Assembly (NCBI GenBank): GCA_020025535.1
Contig: JAHHRY010000003.1
Location: forward strand, 62,001 to 126,000
Length of the DNA: 64,000 nucleotides
Reading direction: 5' to 3'
DNA from: Oscillospiraceae bacterium
GTDB taxonomy: Bacteria > Bacillota > Clostridia > Oscillospirales > Oscillospiraceae
This document shows, one piece after another, positions 40,612 through 48,591 of the stretch (position 1 is the first letter of the stretch; every line of letters begins with the position of its first letter). The notes under the pieces are model-generated. The model ran no database searches and was not told the DNA's origin. It worked only from the letters and a program-made list of their open reading frames with translations. Made by a program: the position numbers and the translations under genes.

Positions 40612-42312
40612 ATGCCGGGAGAAATCAATTTAGAGATATATAAAGATGTGTTTTTCGCAATTATGCGCTATTTGGCGCCGGTTATTGCATTTGTTTTGCT
40701 GCTGCGCTGCGGCAAACCGCTGCTGACCTTCCGGAAAGAGCCGGAAGTGTGGGCGTGGCTCGGAATGAAAAACGGTCAGACCTGCCGAATCACCCACTGG
40801 GAAAATGTAATTGGCCGCAGCAAGCGATGCGATGTGGTGGTTGATTTTCCTACGGTATCCCGGAATCATGCGGTTTTGACACGTTACGATGATGGAAGCT
40901 GGACGATCAGCGATGCCGGTTCCAAAGACGGTGTCTATGTCAACGGAAAAAAGACAATGATTTCACCGCTGCATGCCGACGACACCATCGGTATCGGCGG
41001 CGTGGAGCTGGAATTTCATCCTATCAGCTCCCAGCAGGAAAAAACTCTGGCCGGCATGAGAACCAAGGCCTCCAATGCATGGAACAGCATTGCAAACCTG
41101 ATGCTGCTGACGGTTTTTCAGCTTCTGTGCTGTTTGGGAGGATGGTTCAGCGATGGAGAAAATGTCGTGTATATTCTCACGGGATTTTGCGGCATCATGG
41201 TACTGGAATGGGCACTTTTGATATTTTATATGTTCATTCAAAAGCCTGCTTTTGAAGTGGAAACCATTGCCTTCCTGCTGTGTACCATGGGTATGGCGGC
41301 CATCAGCACCGTATGCCCCAAGGAAACAATCAAACAGCTGATTGCCCTGATTATGGGAATGGCAACCTTTTTGACAGTCGGCTGGTCTATGCGGGACCTG
41401 GAACGGGCAAAGATCATCCGGTATGTGGCAGCCGTGGCAGGCGTTGGACTGCTGGTAGTGACTCTGTTGTTTGGCACGGAGTACTACGGCGCTAAAAACT
41501 GGCTGAAAATCGGCGGATTCTCTTTCCAGCCTTCGGAACTGGCAAAGGTATGCTTCGTGTATGTGGGAGCATCCGCCATGGATCGGCTGATGCAGAAGCG
41601 AAATCTGATTCTGTTTATCGCCTATACCATTGCTTTGTGCGGCCTGCTGGCGCTGATGAACGATTTCGGTACGGCTTTGATTTTCTTTTTTGCTTTTCTG
41701 ACCATTGCGTTCCTGCGTTCCGGCAGCGTGGGCACCATTGCTTTGGCGTTGACCGCTCTGGGCTTTGCCGGAGTGATCGGACTGAAAATAGCACCCCATG
41801 CCATGCGCCGATTTGCTACTTGGCGTCATATCTGGGATGACCCTCTGGGTGCGGGATATCAGCAGACGAGAGCACTGATGTGCATTGCCTCCGGCGGACT
41901 GTTCGGACTGGGAATGGGGCAGGGAAAGATGAAGCATATTTTCGCTGCTGACTCGGATATGGTGACTGCCACCATTTCCGAGGAGTGGGGACTTTTGATG
42001 ATGGTGATGCTGATTCTTTGCATCGTCATTCTGGCGCTGTTTTCGGTTCGCTCAGCAGCTGTCAGCCGCAGCAGCTTCTATGCCATAGGAGCCTGCACGG
42101 CTGCATCGATTCTGCTGGTACAGACGATTTTCAACGCATTGGGAACGGTAGATGTTCTGGTGCTTACGGGCGTGACGTTCCCGTTTTTGTCCAACGGCGG
42201 CAGCAGCATGATTTGCGTCTGGGGCTTGCTGGCTTTTATAAAAGCGGCGGATACCCGACAGAATGCCAGCTTTGCCGTAAGCTGGGTGCGAAATAGGAGG
42301 AAACAAAAATGA
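40612..42312 (+). CDS. FHA-domain SEDS peptidoglycan glycosyltransferase (FtsW/RodA/SpoVE family)
   Basis: 566 residues, start ATG at 40612 with AAGGAG eight bases upstream. A membrane anchor near residues 18-32 is followed by a cytosolic FHA domain (about 58-136) with the phospho-Thr-binding landmarks IGRS, SRNH and SKDGVYVNG. Residues from about 155 form a polytopic SEDS domain with YYGAKNWLKIGGFSFQPSELAK, LMNDFGTALIFFFAFL (catalytic-type Asp), RRFATWRHIWDDPLGAGYQQTRALMCIASGGLFGLGMGQG and FLSNGGSSM. SEDS proteins polymerise lipid II glycan chains with a class B PBP, encoded next (4-base overlap). The FHA domain suggests control by a Ser/Thr kinase. Confidence 0.92.
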   Translation: MPGEINLEIYKDVFFAIMRYLAPVIAFVLLLRCGKPLLTFRKEPEVWAWLGMKNGQTCRITHWENVIGRSKRCDVVVDFPTVSRNHAVLTRYDDGSWTISDAGSKDGVYVNGKKTMISPLHADDTIGIGGVELEFHPISSQQEKTLAGMRTKASNAWNSIANLMLLTVFQLLCCLGGWFSDGENVVYILTGFCGIMVLEWALLIFYMFIQKPAFEVETIAFLLCTMGMAAISTVCPKETIKQLIALIMGMATFLTVGWSMRDLERAKIIRYVAAVAGVGLLVVTLLFGTEYYGAKNWLKIGGFSFQPSELAKVCFVYVGASAMDRLMQKRNLILFIAYTIALCGLLALMNDFGTALIFFFAFLTIAFLRSGSVGTIALALTALGFAGVIGLKIAPHAMRRFATWRHIWDDPLGAGYQQTRALMCIASGGLFGLGMGQGKMKHIFAADSDMVTATISEEWGLLMMVMLILCIVILALFSVRSAAVSRSSFYAIGACTAASILLVQTIFNALGTVDVLVLTGVTFPFLSNGGSSMICVWGLLAFIKAADTRQNASFAVSWVRNRRKQK

Positions 42313-43682
42313 GAAGAATTGCCAAGAGAGCATGGGCCCTCTGGGTGATCATCGGCCTGCTGCTGAGCGGTGTGGGATTTTTTCTTTACGAATACTTCGC
42401 TTGCTCCGGTGACTGGGTAATACACGCCGGAAATCCGCACATTTATGAAGATGGAAACAAAGTGGCCAGCGGAACAATTGTGGACAGAAATGGTAAAATT
42501 CTGCTGAATTTAGGCCAAAACCGCACCTACACCGCGGACCTGCCGCTGCGGCAGGCAACGCTGCATTGGCTGGGGGACCGGCAGGGCTATATCAGTGCAC
42601 CTGTGATCTCCCATTATGCAGAGTATATGACCGGCTTCGATGTGGTGGGCGGTATTTATCACTACGGCGACGCCGCCGGAAAAACCACCCTGACCCTTTC
42701 TTCAAAAGTGCAGAAGGCGGCGCTGGAGGCCATGGGAGACTATCGGGGAACGGTAGCAGTTTACAATTACAAAACCGGCGAAATCGTCTGCGCGGTGACT
42801 ACGCCTACCTATGATCCGGAAAATGTGCCGGACATTGCAGGCGATACCACCGGCGCATATGAAGGCGTCTATCTGAACCGGTTTACACAGTCGGTGTATA
42901 TTCCGGGCTCAATTTTTAAGCTGGTGACCACGGCAGCCTTGCTGGAGGATGTGGATGGAATACTGGATCAGACTTTCACCTGTACCGGCAGTATGGAATT
43001 TGGCGTGGACAAGGTTACCTGTGCCGTTCCTCACGGAAAGATGACTTTAAAGACGGCGTTGCAGCACTCCTGCAACTGTGCCTTTGCACAAATGGCGCTG
43101 GAGCTTGGGGCGGAAAAACTGCAGGCTTATGTGGAGAAATCCGGTGTGCTGGATCGGATTTCCTTTGACGGAATTACCACGGCACAAGGAAATTTCCAGG
43201 CAAATGGAGCGGCAGATGTAGAAGTTGCATGGAGCGCCATTGGCCAGCATAAGGATCAGATGAATCCCTGTGCCTTCCTTACTTTTGTGGGGGCAATCGC
43301 CAATGGCGGTCAGGGCGTAAAGCCGTATATTGTGCAAACAGTTTCCGTGGGAGAGAAAACGACCTATTCTGCCCAGTCTACCCGGATGGATCGGGTCATG
43401 TCAGAACAAACGGCCCAGATCCTCGGAGAACTGATGCGAAACAATGTAGTGAACAACTATGGCGCCAACAATTTCCCCGGTCTGACGGTGTGCGCCAAAT
43501 CCGGTACCGGTGAAGTGGGCGGAGGAAGGGAACCCAATGCGCTGTTCACGGGGTTTGTTTCCGATGAAAAGTATCCTCTAGCTTTTATTGTTGTGGTAGA
43601 GGATGGCGGTTATGGTCAGGTGGTCGGAATGCCTGTTATTTCCAAAGTGTTGTCAGCCTGCAAAGAAGTCATGGATAGCTGA
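42309..43682 (+). CDS. Class B penicillin-binding protein (transpeptidase, PbpA-like)
   Basis: 457 residues. N-terminal membrane anchor near 9-30, a short PBP dimer-like region (SGTIVDRNGKILLNL), then the transpeptidase domain. Its three motifs are SxxK in YIPGSIFKLVT, SxN in HSCNCAF, and KTG-type KSGTGE. A preceding RGTVAVYNYKTGEIVCAVTTPTYDP is typical of PbpA/FtsI proteins. It cross-links the glycan strands made by the SEDS partner, whose gene overlaps its start by 4 bases. It is shorter than FtsI (~600 residues or more) and closest in plan to actinobacterial and clostridial PbpA. No PASTA repeats. Confidence 0.92.
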   Translation: MRRIAKRAWALWVIIGLLLSGVGFFLYEYFACSGDWVIHAGNPHIYEDGNKVASGTIVDRNGKILLNLGQNRTYTADLPLRQATLHWLGDRQGYISAPVISHYAEYMTGFDVVGGIYHYGDAAGKTTLTLSSKVQKAALEAMGDYRGTVAVYNYKTGEIVCAVTTPTYDPENVPDIAGDTTGAYEGVYLNRFTQSVYIPGSIFKLVTTAALLEDVDGILDQTFTCTGSMEFGVDKVTCAVPHGKMTLKTALQHSCNCAFAQMALELGAEKLQAYVEKSGVLDRISFDGITTAQGNFQANGAADVEVAWSAIGQHKDQMNPCAFLTFVGAIANGGQGVKPYIVQTVSVGEKTTYSAQSTRMDRVMSEQTAQILGELMRNNVVNNYGANNFPGLTVCAKSGTGEVGGGREPNALFTGFVSDEKYPLAFIVVVEDGGYGQVVGMPVISKVLSACKEVMDS

Positions 43683-43702
43683 TTTATCGTGTTCAATTTC
43701 AG

Positions 43703-43736
43703 ACACCCCCTGCATAGATTTGTGCAGGGGGTGTTA
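43703..43736 (+). terminator. Hairpin after the PBP gene
   Basis: 12-base-pair stem ACACCCCCTGCA/TGCAGGGGGTGT followed by TATTAT. The right arm also carries the only ribosome-site-like sequence for the next small frame. Confidence 0.65.
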
Positions 43737-43738
43737 TT

Positions 43739-43888
43739 ATGTGCAGAAGGAATCAGCTTTTAGGCGTTGCAATCTCAGCCTTTGGCCTGGGGTTGCTGGT
43801 GGCGGGACTGTTTAGCTCTACATTCCTTTGCGGCTGTGTGGGATTTGTGGGAATCGTCGGCGGCGTGCTAGTGATTCAGAAAAAATAG
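43739..43888 (+). CDS. Small hypothetical membrane protein (49 aa)
   Basis: ATG at 43739 to TAG at 43886-43888. The product begins MCRRNQLLGVAISAFGLG and holds two short hydrophobic stretches (LLGVAISAFGLGLLVAGLF and FVGIVGGVLVI) joined by a Cys-containing turn (TFLCGCVGF). Tiny two-helix proteins of this type are common in Oscillospiraceae genomes, but I know no function. GGGGG about 8 bases upstream of the ATG lies in the right arm of the preceding hairpin, so translation may depend on that structure. It could also be a chance frame. Confidence 0.5.
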   Translation: MCRRNQLLGVAISAFGLGLLVAGLFSSTFLCGCVGFVGIVGGVLVIQKK

Positions 43889-43950
43889 TGGCATAAAGTT
43901 GTCCACTCATGAATATGATTTACTATCCAACGGAATAAGGAGTGATTTGC

Positions 43951-45441
43951 ATGGATTTGCAATGGAATAAAAATGCCTGCAGCTATCTGCACCGCAATAT
44001 TCGGGAAGTGCAGAATCAGGAACAGATTCAGGAAGTACGCCTGCCTGACGGAATGCCGGATATCGGCAGAATTATCTGCTCTTGGGGTCAGGCGGTGATC
44101 CGAAGCAAGGAATGGCGCAGCGACGGCATGACGGTGTCCGGTGGTGTCAATGCCTGGGTGCTGTATGCCCCTGAGGACGGCTCAGAGCCGAGAAACATGG
44201 AAGTGTGGCTTCCGTTCCAGACAAAGTGGAACTTCCCGGAGAGCAAGCGTGAAGGAACTATCCGGACGTCTTGCCTGCTTCGTAGCGTGGACGCCAGAAC
44301 TCTGTCTGCCAGAAAAATGATGGTGCGTGCCACGGTAGGTATTCTTGGGGAAGCTCTGGAACCTGAGGAAGCTATGATATATGCACCTGAAGACGTACCG
44401 GATGGAGTGCAGCTTCTGACCAAAACCTATCCGGCGGTGATTCCCAAGGAGGCAGGGGAGAAGATTTTCCTCATTGATGAGGAAGTGGATCTGCAGGGGG
44501 AGATGCCGCGCAGATTACTGGCATGGGATTTGCAGCCGGAAATTACCGAGCAGGGTGTCCTGGGCGGCAAGGCGGTATTCCGCGGCAATGGCAGACTGCA
44601 TTTGGTCTATTGGGGAGAAGATGAAAAGATTCACAGTACCTGTCAGGAAATTCCGTTCGCTCAATATGTGGATTTGGATCGGGAATATGACAAAGAAGCC
44701 ACTATGTCGGTAATGATGGCACTTTCCAGCCTGGAGCCGGAGCTGGAAGAGGGACATATCCATGTAAAAAGCGGCATGGTTGCCCAGTATGTGATCTACG
44801 ACAGAAGTATTCTGGAAGTTGCGGAAGACGCTTACAGTCCTCTTCAGGAGGTTGTACCCAATGTAGAGGAGCTGAACCTTCCCATGCTGCTTGATCGCCG
44901 TAGTGAGACAATGGAAATCCAGCAGGAAATCGAGGAAGCGATGCCGGGGGTGATCGATTGCGTGTTTTACCCCGACCAGCCTACCCAGTATCGAGAGGGG
45001 GATTCGGTCATTCTGGAATTGCCCGGTACTGTTCAGGTTCTCTATACCGATGGAGATGGAAAGCTTCAGTCGAAAATGGAAAAATGTGCTGCTCAGCTGG
45101 AGATGAATGCCGGAGAAGGCTGCAGCCTGTTGGTGAATCTGGAAAGCTGCGGTTCTATGGGGCAGGTAATGAGCGGAAATGGCGTTCGTGTTCAGGGAGA
45201 AGTGAAGGTCGAGGTACTTACTGCAGCACAGCAGGGAATCCCTATGGTGGCGGGGCTGACAGTAGGGGAGGAAATGAAGCTGGATCCCGAGCGGCCGTCT
45301 TTGATCATACGCCGTCTGGAAGATAAGACACTGTGGGAGCTGGCCAAGAGCTGCGGCTCCACTGTGGATGCGATTCGCAAGGCCAATCAGTTAAGTGATG
45401 AGCCTGTGGCAGGCCAGATGCTTTTAATCCCGGTATGTTAA
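43951..45441 (+). CDS. SPOCS (DUF3794) and LysM domain protein, SipL-like
   Basis: 496 residues, start ATG at 43951 with AAGGAG eight bases upstream. Three SPOCS-like beta modules can be traced (approximately 1-130, 150-280 and 290-430; for example IREVQNQEQIQEVRLPDGMPDIGRII at the start and MPGVIDCVFYP later). The protein ends in a LysM domain (DKTLWELAKSCGSTVDAIRKANQLS). This is the plan of clostridial SipL, which binds SpoIVA through its LysM domain to build the spore coat around the forespore. Upstream, GCATAAA, 14 bases, AATATGAT (43892-43921) loosely resembles a mother-cell sigma-E promoter. The function is inferred from the architecture. Confidence 0.85.
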   Translation: MDLQWNKNACSYLHRNIREVQNQEQIQEVRLPDGMPDIGRIICSWGQAVIRSKEWRSDGMTVSGGVNAWVLYAPEDGSEPRNMEVWLPFQTKWNFPESKREGTIRTSCLLRSVDARTLSARKMMVRATVGILGEALEPEEAMIYAPEDVPDGVQLLTKTYPAVIPKEAGEKIFLIDEEVDLQGEMPRRLLAWDLQPEITEQGVLGGKAVFRGNGRLHLVYWGEDEKIHSTCQEIPFAQYVDLDREYDKEATMSVMMALSSLEPELEEGHIHVKSGMVAQYVIYDRSILEVAEDAYSPLQEVVPNVEELNLPMLLDRRSETMEIQQEIEEAMPGVIDCVFYPDQPTQYREGDSVILELPGTVQVLYTDGDGKLQSKMEKCAAQLEMNAGEGCSLLVNLESCGSMGQVMSGNGVRVQGEVKVEVLTAAQQGIPMVAGLTVGEEMKLDPERPSLIIRRLEDKTLWELAKSCGSTVDAIRKANQLSDEPVAGQMLLIPVC

Positions 45442-45488
45442 AGATTACCCGGTGTATGGAGCAATCCATACACCGGGTAATCTTTTTT
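45441..45488 (+). terminator. Terminator of the SPOCS/LysM gene
   Basis: A 20-base-pair perfect stem (45441-45460 with 45465-45484) with a 4-base loop GCAA and a following TTTT. Confidence 0.9.
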
Positions 45489-45502
45489 GGGGGGAATCAG
45501 GG

Positions 45503-45531
45503 TTGTAAATAGAAACTTTTTGTGATATAAT
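45503..45531 (+). promoter_or_regulatory. Promoter of the COG0523 GTPase pair
   Basis: TTGTAA (45503-45508), 17-base spacer, TATAAT (45526-45531), 35 bases before the start codon. No Zur-type palindrome was seen. Confidence 0.7.
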
Positions 45532-45566
45532 AATCCAGATATATTAAAACACAGAAGGTGCTTATT

Positions 45567-46709
45567 ATGACAAGTATTGACATTTATTCCGGTTTCCTGG
45601 GCGCCGGTAAGACGACGCTGATCAAGAAAATGATTTCAGAAGCCTATAAGGGTCAAAAGCTGGTGCTCATCGAAAATGAATTCGGTGAAATCGGCATCGA
45701 TGGCGGCTTCTTGCAGGATTCCGGTATCAACATTACCGAGATGAACTCCGGCTGTATCTGCTGCAGTCTGGTGGGCGATTTCGGCAAAGCGCTGACACAG
45801 GTTATCAACGATTATCACCCTGATCGAATCATCATCGAGCCTTCCGGTGTCGGCAAGCTGTCCGACGTAATTGGTGCCGTAAAGAAGGTTACCAATGATG
45901 AAGTTGTTTTGGGCTATACCGTAGCTGTGGCTGATGCAGGCAAGGTCAAGGTGTATATGAAGAACTTTGGCGAGTTCTACAATAACCAGATCGAAACCGC
46001 TTCTACCATTATCCTGTCCCGCACGGATTCCATTCCTCAGGCAAAACTGGATGCAGCAGTTGCTATGCTCCGTGAGCATAATGATAAGGCTGCCCTTGTG
46101 ACAACTCCCTGGACTCAGCTGACCGGTGAGCAGCTTCTGGAAGCTATGGAAGGCAAGACTTCTTTGGCTAAGGAACTGGCAGAGCTGGCTCAGGAGCATC
46201 ACCATCACCATGATGACGAGTGCTGCTGTGGTCACGATCATGAGGAGCATGAGCACCACCATCACCACGATGACGAGTGCTGCTGTGGTCACGATCATGA
46301 GGAGCATGAGCATCACCATCACCACGATGACGAGTGCTGCTGCGGCCACAATCACGAGGAGCATGAGCACCACCATCACCACGACGACGAGTGCTGCTGT
46401 GGTCACGATCATCACGACCATCACCATCACCATGCAGACGAGGTCTTTACTTCCTGGGGCGTAGAAACTGCCAAGAAGTTTACCAAGGAAGACATCCACA
46501 ATGCACTGCATGGTCTGGATTCCGGCAATTATGGTATTATTCTCCGTGCAAAGGGCATCGTTCCCTGCGTGGACGGCGGATGGATTCATTTCGACTATGT
46601 GCCTGAGGAAGAAAACATTCGTATGGGCTCTGCAGATGTGATCGGCAAGCTGTGTGTCATCGGCTCCAAGCTGGATGAAAAGGCTGTTGCTGAGCTGTTC
46701 GGCGTGTGA
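45567..46709 (+). CDS. COG0523 (CobW/P47K) GTPase with a four-copy His/Cys metal-binding repeat array
   Basis: 380 residues, start ATG at 45567 behind GAAGGTG. GTPase motifs: Walker A GFLGAGKTTL, the metal motif GCICCS (Cys63-x-Cys-Cys), Walker B IIIEPSGVGK and the base-specificity LSRTD. A CobW C-terminal domain lies at about 305-380. Residues 211-290 are four tandem 19-residue repeats of HHHHHDDECCCGHDHEEHE, the last diverging. The COG0523 family loads Zn, Co or Ni into client enzymes or adapts cells to low metal. The repeats suggest metal storage or delivery, most likely zinc or nickel. The next gene, 9 bases on, is a second CobW-type protein. Confidence 0.92.
   Translation: MTSIDIYSGFLGAGKTTLIKKMISEAYKGQKLVLIENEFGEIGIDGGFLQDSGINITEMNSGCICCSLVGDFGKALTQVINDYHPDRIIIEPSGVGKLSDVIGAVKKVTNDEVVLGYTVAVADAGKVKVYMKNFGEFYNNQIETASTIILSRTDSIPQAKLDAAVAMLREHNDKAALVTTPWTQLTGEQLLEAMEGKTSLAKELAELAQEHHHHHDDECCCGHDHEEHEHHHHHDDECCCGHDHEEHEHHHHHDDECCCGHNHEEHEHHHHHDDECCCGHDHHDHHHHHADEVFTSWGVETAKKFTKEDIHNALHGLDSGNYGIILRAKGIVPCVDGGWIHFDYVPEEENIRMGSADVIGKLCVIGSKLDEKAVAELFGV
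46198..46437 (+). repeat. 57-base tandem repeat inside the GTPase gene
   Basis: Four copies of a 57-base unit (codes for 19 residues rich in His, Asp, Glu and Cys). Copies differ at only a few bases, mostly third positions (GGT/GGC, GAT/GAC, CAT/CAC), so they look recently expanded and could vary in number. Confidence 0.9.
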
Positions 46710-46718
46710 GGATAACCA

Positions 46719-47660
46719 ATGGTACAGATTCCTGTTTATGTGTTTACCGGATTCCTGGATTCCGGTAAAACCAAGTTCATCCAGGAGACCCTGGAAGATC
46801 CTCGCTTCAATGCGGGTGAGCGGACGCTGCTGCTGGTGTTTGAAGAAGGAGAGGAAGAGTACGATTTCTCTTCCTATCCCTATAAAAATGTGTACCTGGA
46901 AGTGCTGGATCAGCAGTCTGTTACCACCAAGGAACTGGCTGCGCTGGCAAAGAAATACAAGGCGCAGAGAGTTGTTGCCGAACTGAACGGTATGCAGCTG
47001 GTGGGCGATATCTATACCCGCTTCCCGGAAGAATGGGCGGTAGCACAGGAAGTGATGTTCGCTGATTCGACCACTTTCATGACCTACAACGCCAATATGC
47101 GTAATCTGGTCATGGATAAGCTGGTGGGTGCCCAGATGGTGGTGTTTAACCGCCTGGAGCCTGGTGCGGATACCATGCCTTTCCATGCATTGGCCCGGGC
47201 TGCCAGCCGCAATATTGATATTCTCTATGATTACACAGACGGAACCACAGCTTTTGATGACCTGCAGGATCCTCTGCCCTTTGATATAGAGGCACCTGTG
47301 ATCGAAATCAAAGATGAGGACTTTGCCCTCTGGTATCGGGATGTGACAGAAGAACCGGAAAAGTATCAGGGCAAGACCGTCCTGTTTAAAGGACAGGCAG
47401 CCATGCTCCGACGTGATAAGAAGGGAATGTTTGCACCCGGCCGTTTTGTGATGACCTGCTGTGAAGCGGATATTCAGTTCTGCGGTATTCCGTGCGTGTA
47501 TCCGCAGTCGGCATCCGTAATCCCCAGAAACTGGTATATGGTCAAAGCCACCGTTTCGGCGGAGAAGCACAGCCTTTACAAGGGAGATATCGGCCCTGTC
47601 CTGACAGCGATTTCCGTGGAGCCGGCAGAACCTGCAGTCCCGGATGTGGCAACGTTCTAA
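46719..47660 (+). CDS. CobW-like P-loop domain fused to a YcgQ (TIGR03943/DUF1980)-like C-terminal domain
   Basis: 313 residues. The N-terminal ~170 are CobW-like, with Walker A GFLDSGKTKF, but the CxCC motif of the partner is absent. The C-terminal ~110 (from about 195) match the cytoplasmic/external domain of YcgQ-type permease subunits: FALWYRDVTEEPEKYQGKTVLFKGQA, FAPGRFVMTCCEADIQFCGIPC and YMVKATVSAEKHSLYKGDIGPVL. The CC and C-x-x-x-C pattern could bind metal. YcgR/YcgQ proteins are tied to zinc homeostasis in Bacillus, which strengthens a metal-trafficking role for this gene pair. RBS GAGGATAACC lies 9 bases upstream. Confidence 0.85.
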   Translation: MVQIPVYVFTGFLDSGKTKFIQETLEDPRFNAGERTLLLVFEEGEEEYDFSSYPYKNVYLEVLDQQSVTTKELAALAKKYKAQRVVAELNGMQLVGDIYTRFPEEWAVAQEVMFADSTTFMTYNANMRNLVMDKLVGAQMVVFNRLEPGADTMPFHALARAASRNIDILYDYTDGTTAFDDLQDPLPFDIEAPVIEIKDEDFALWYRDVTEEPEKYQGKTVLFKGQAAMLRRDKKGMFAPGRFVMTCCEADIQFCGIPCVYPQSASVIPRNWYMVKATVSAEKHSLYKGDIGPVLTAISVEPAEPAVPDVATF

Positions 47661-47709
47661 CCGAGTACAAAATCGCCCGGTCCATTGGATGGGTACTGAT
47701 AAAACGGTG

Positions 47710-47748
47710 ATCGGCAGTATCCGGCTTTTGGATACTGCCGATTTTTTG
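47710..47748 (+). terminator. Terminator of the GTPase pair
   Basis: 13-base-pair stem ATCGGCAGTATCC/GGATACTGCCGAT followed by TTTTTT. Confidence 0.92.
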
Positions 47749-47862
47749 CATATCAAGGGTACTATGATTCTTCGGTAAACGGTTCCATTGCGTTTGTGCC
47801 TATGCTATAAGGACTGCAGCAGAGCGATAAAACAAAATTTGTATGATGCAGGAGAAAACAGA

Positions 47863-48480
47863 ATGCTGAATAACACGGGCTTTAATTTGTGGGCGGACGG
47901 TTATGACAAGAGTGTTGGACTGTCCGACGAAAACAACACATATCCTTTTGCCGGATATAAGATTGTTTTGAATACGATTTACAACAATGTATTATTGCAC
48001 GAAGGCAAAACGGTATTGGATATTGGCTTTGGCACAGCAGTCCTTACATCAAAGCTTTATGCAAAAGGCTGTACAATCTTTGGACAGGATTTCTCTTCCA
48101 GAATGATTGAACTGGCACAAGACAAAATGCCTGATGCGAAACTGTATCAAGGCGATTTTTCACAAGGGTTGGTAAAAGACCTGAGACAGAATCAATATGA
48201 TGCAATTATAGCGACCTATTCCCTGCATCATCTGACCAATGAGCAGAAAGTTTCCTTCCTTGAGGAGCTGCTGCCGCTGCTCAATGAAGGAGGCGCCATC
48301 TATATCGGGGATGTTGCTTTTAAGACGCGCTCTTTGCTGGAACAATGCAAGGCACAGGCAGGCGATGAATGGGATGACGATGAGATTTATTTCGTATATG
48401 ATGAGCTGAAAGAAAAGTTTCCCAAAATGAAATTTGAAGAGATTTCTAATTGTGCGGGAATCCTTACGCTGGAACGCTGA
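47863..48480 (+). CDS. Class I SAM-dependent methyltransferase
   Basis: 205 residues, start ATG at 47863 with GGAG eight bases upstream; a longer frame from 47788 has no ribosome site. SAM-binding motif I is VLDIGFGTAVLTSKLY, motif II IFGQDFSSRMIELAQ, and the post-motif is YDAIIATYSLHHL, all of the Methyltransf_11/25 type. The N-terminus GFNLWADGYDKSV is seen in small-molecule and quinone-like methyltransferases (for example YrhH/YxbB types). Substrate unknown. It has its own terminator. Confidence 0.88.
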   Translation: MLNNTGFNLWADGYDKSVGLSDENNTYPFAGYKIVLNTIYNNVLLHEGKTVLDIGFGTAVLTSKLYAKGCTIFGQDFSSRMIELAQDKMPDAKLYQGDFSQGLVKDLRQNQYDAIIATYSLHHLTNEQKVSFLEELLPLLNEGGAIYIGDVAFKTRSLLEQCKAQAGDEWDDDEIYFVYDELKEKFPKMKFEEISNCAGILTLER

Positions 48481-48515
48481 ATTGCAGCTGGCCATACACT
48501 TCCTGTTACAGAGAA

Positions 48516-48556
48516 AACGGCAGACGGAGATTTTACTCTCTGTCTGCCGTTTTAAA
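48516..48556 (+). terminator. Terminator of the methyltransferase gene
   Basis: Stem AACGGCAGAC.../GTCTGCCGTT (48516-48552, with G-U pairs near the loop) followed by TTTAAATTT. Confidence 0.8.
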
Positions 48557-48591
48557 TTTACTGCTTTATGCGTATTGCCTGTTTAAGCTTT

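Noticed and set aside
46198..46437. Tandem repeats as a CRISPR array
   Set aside because: The units are contiguous without spacers and encode an in-frame His/Cys repeat inside a gene.
45636..47756. 706-codon minus-strand open frame with a long Val/Met/Leu stretch
   Set aside because: Shadow of the two COG0523 genes; the hydrophobic stretch is the reverse reading of the His/Asp repeats, not a real membrane protein.
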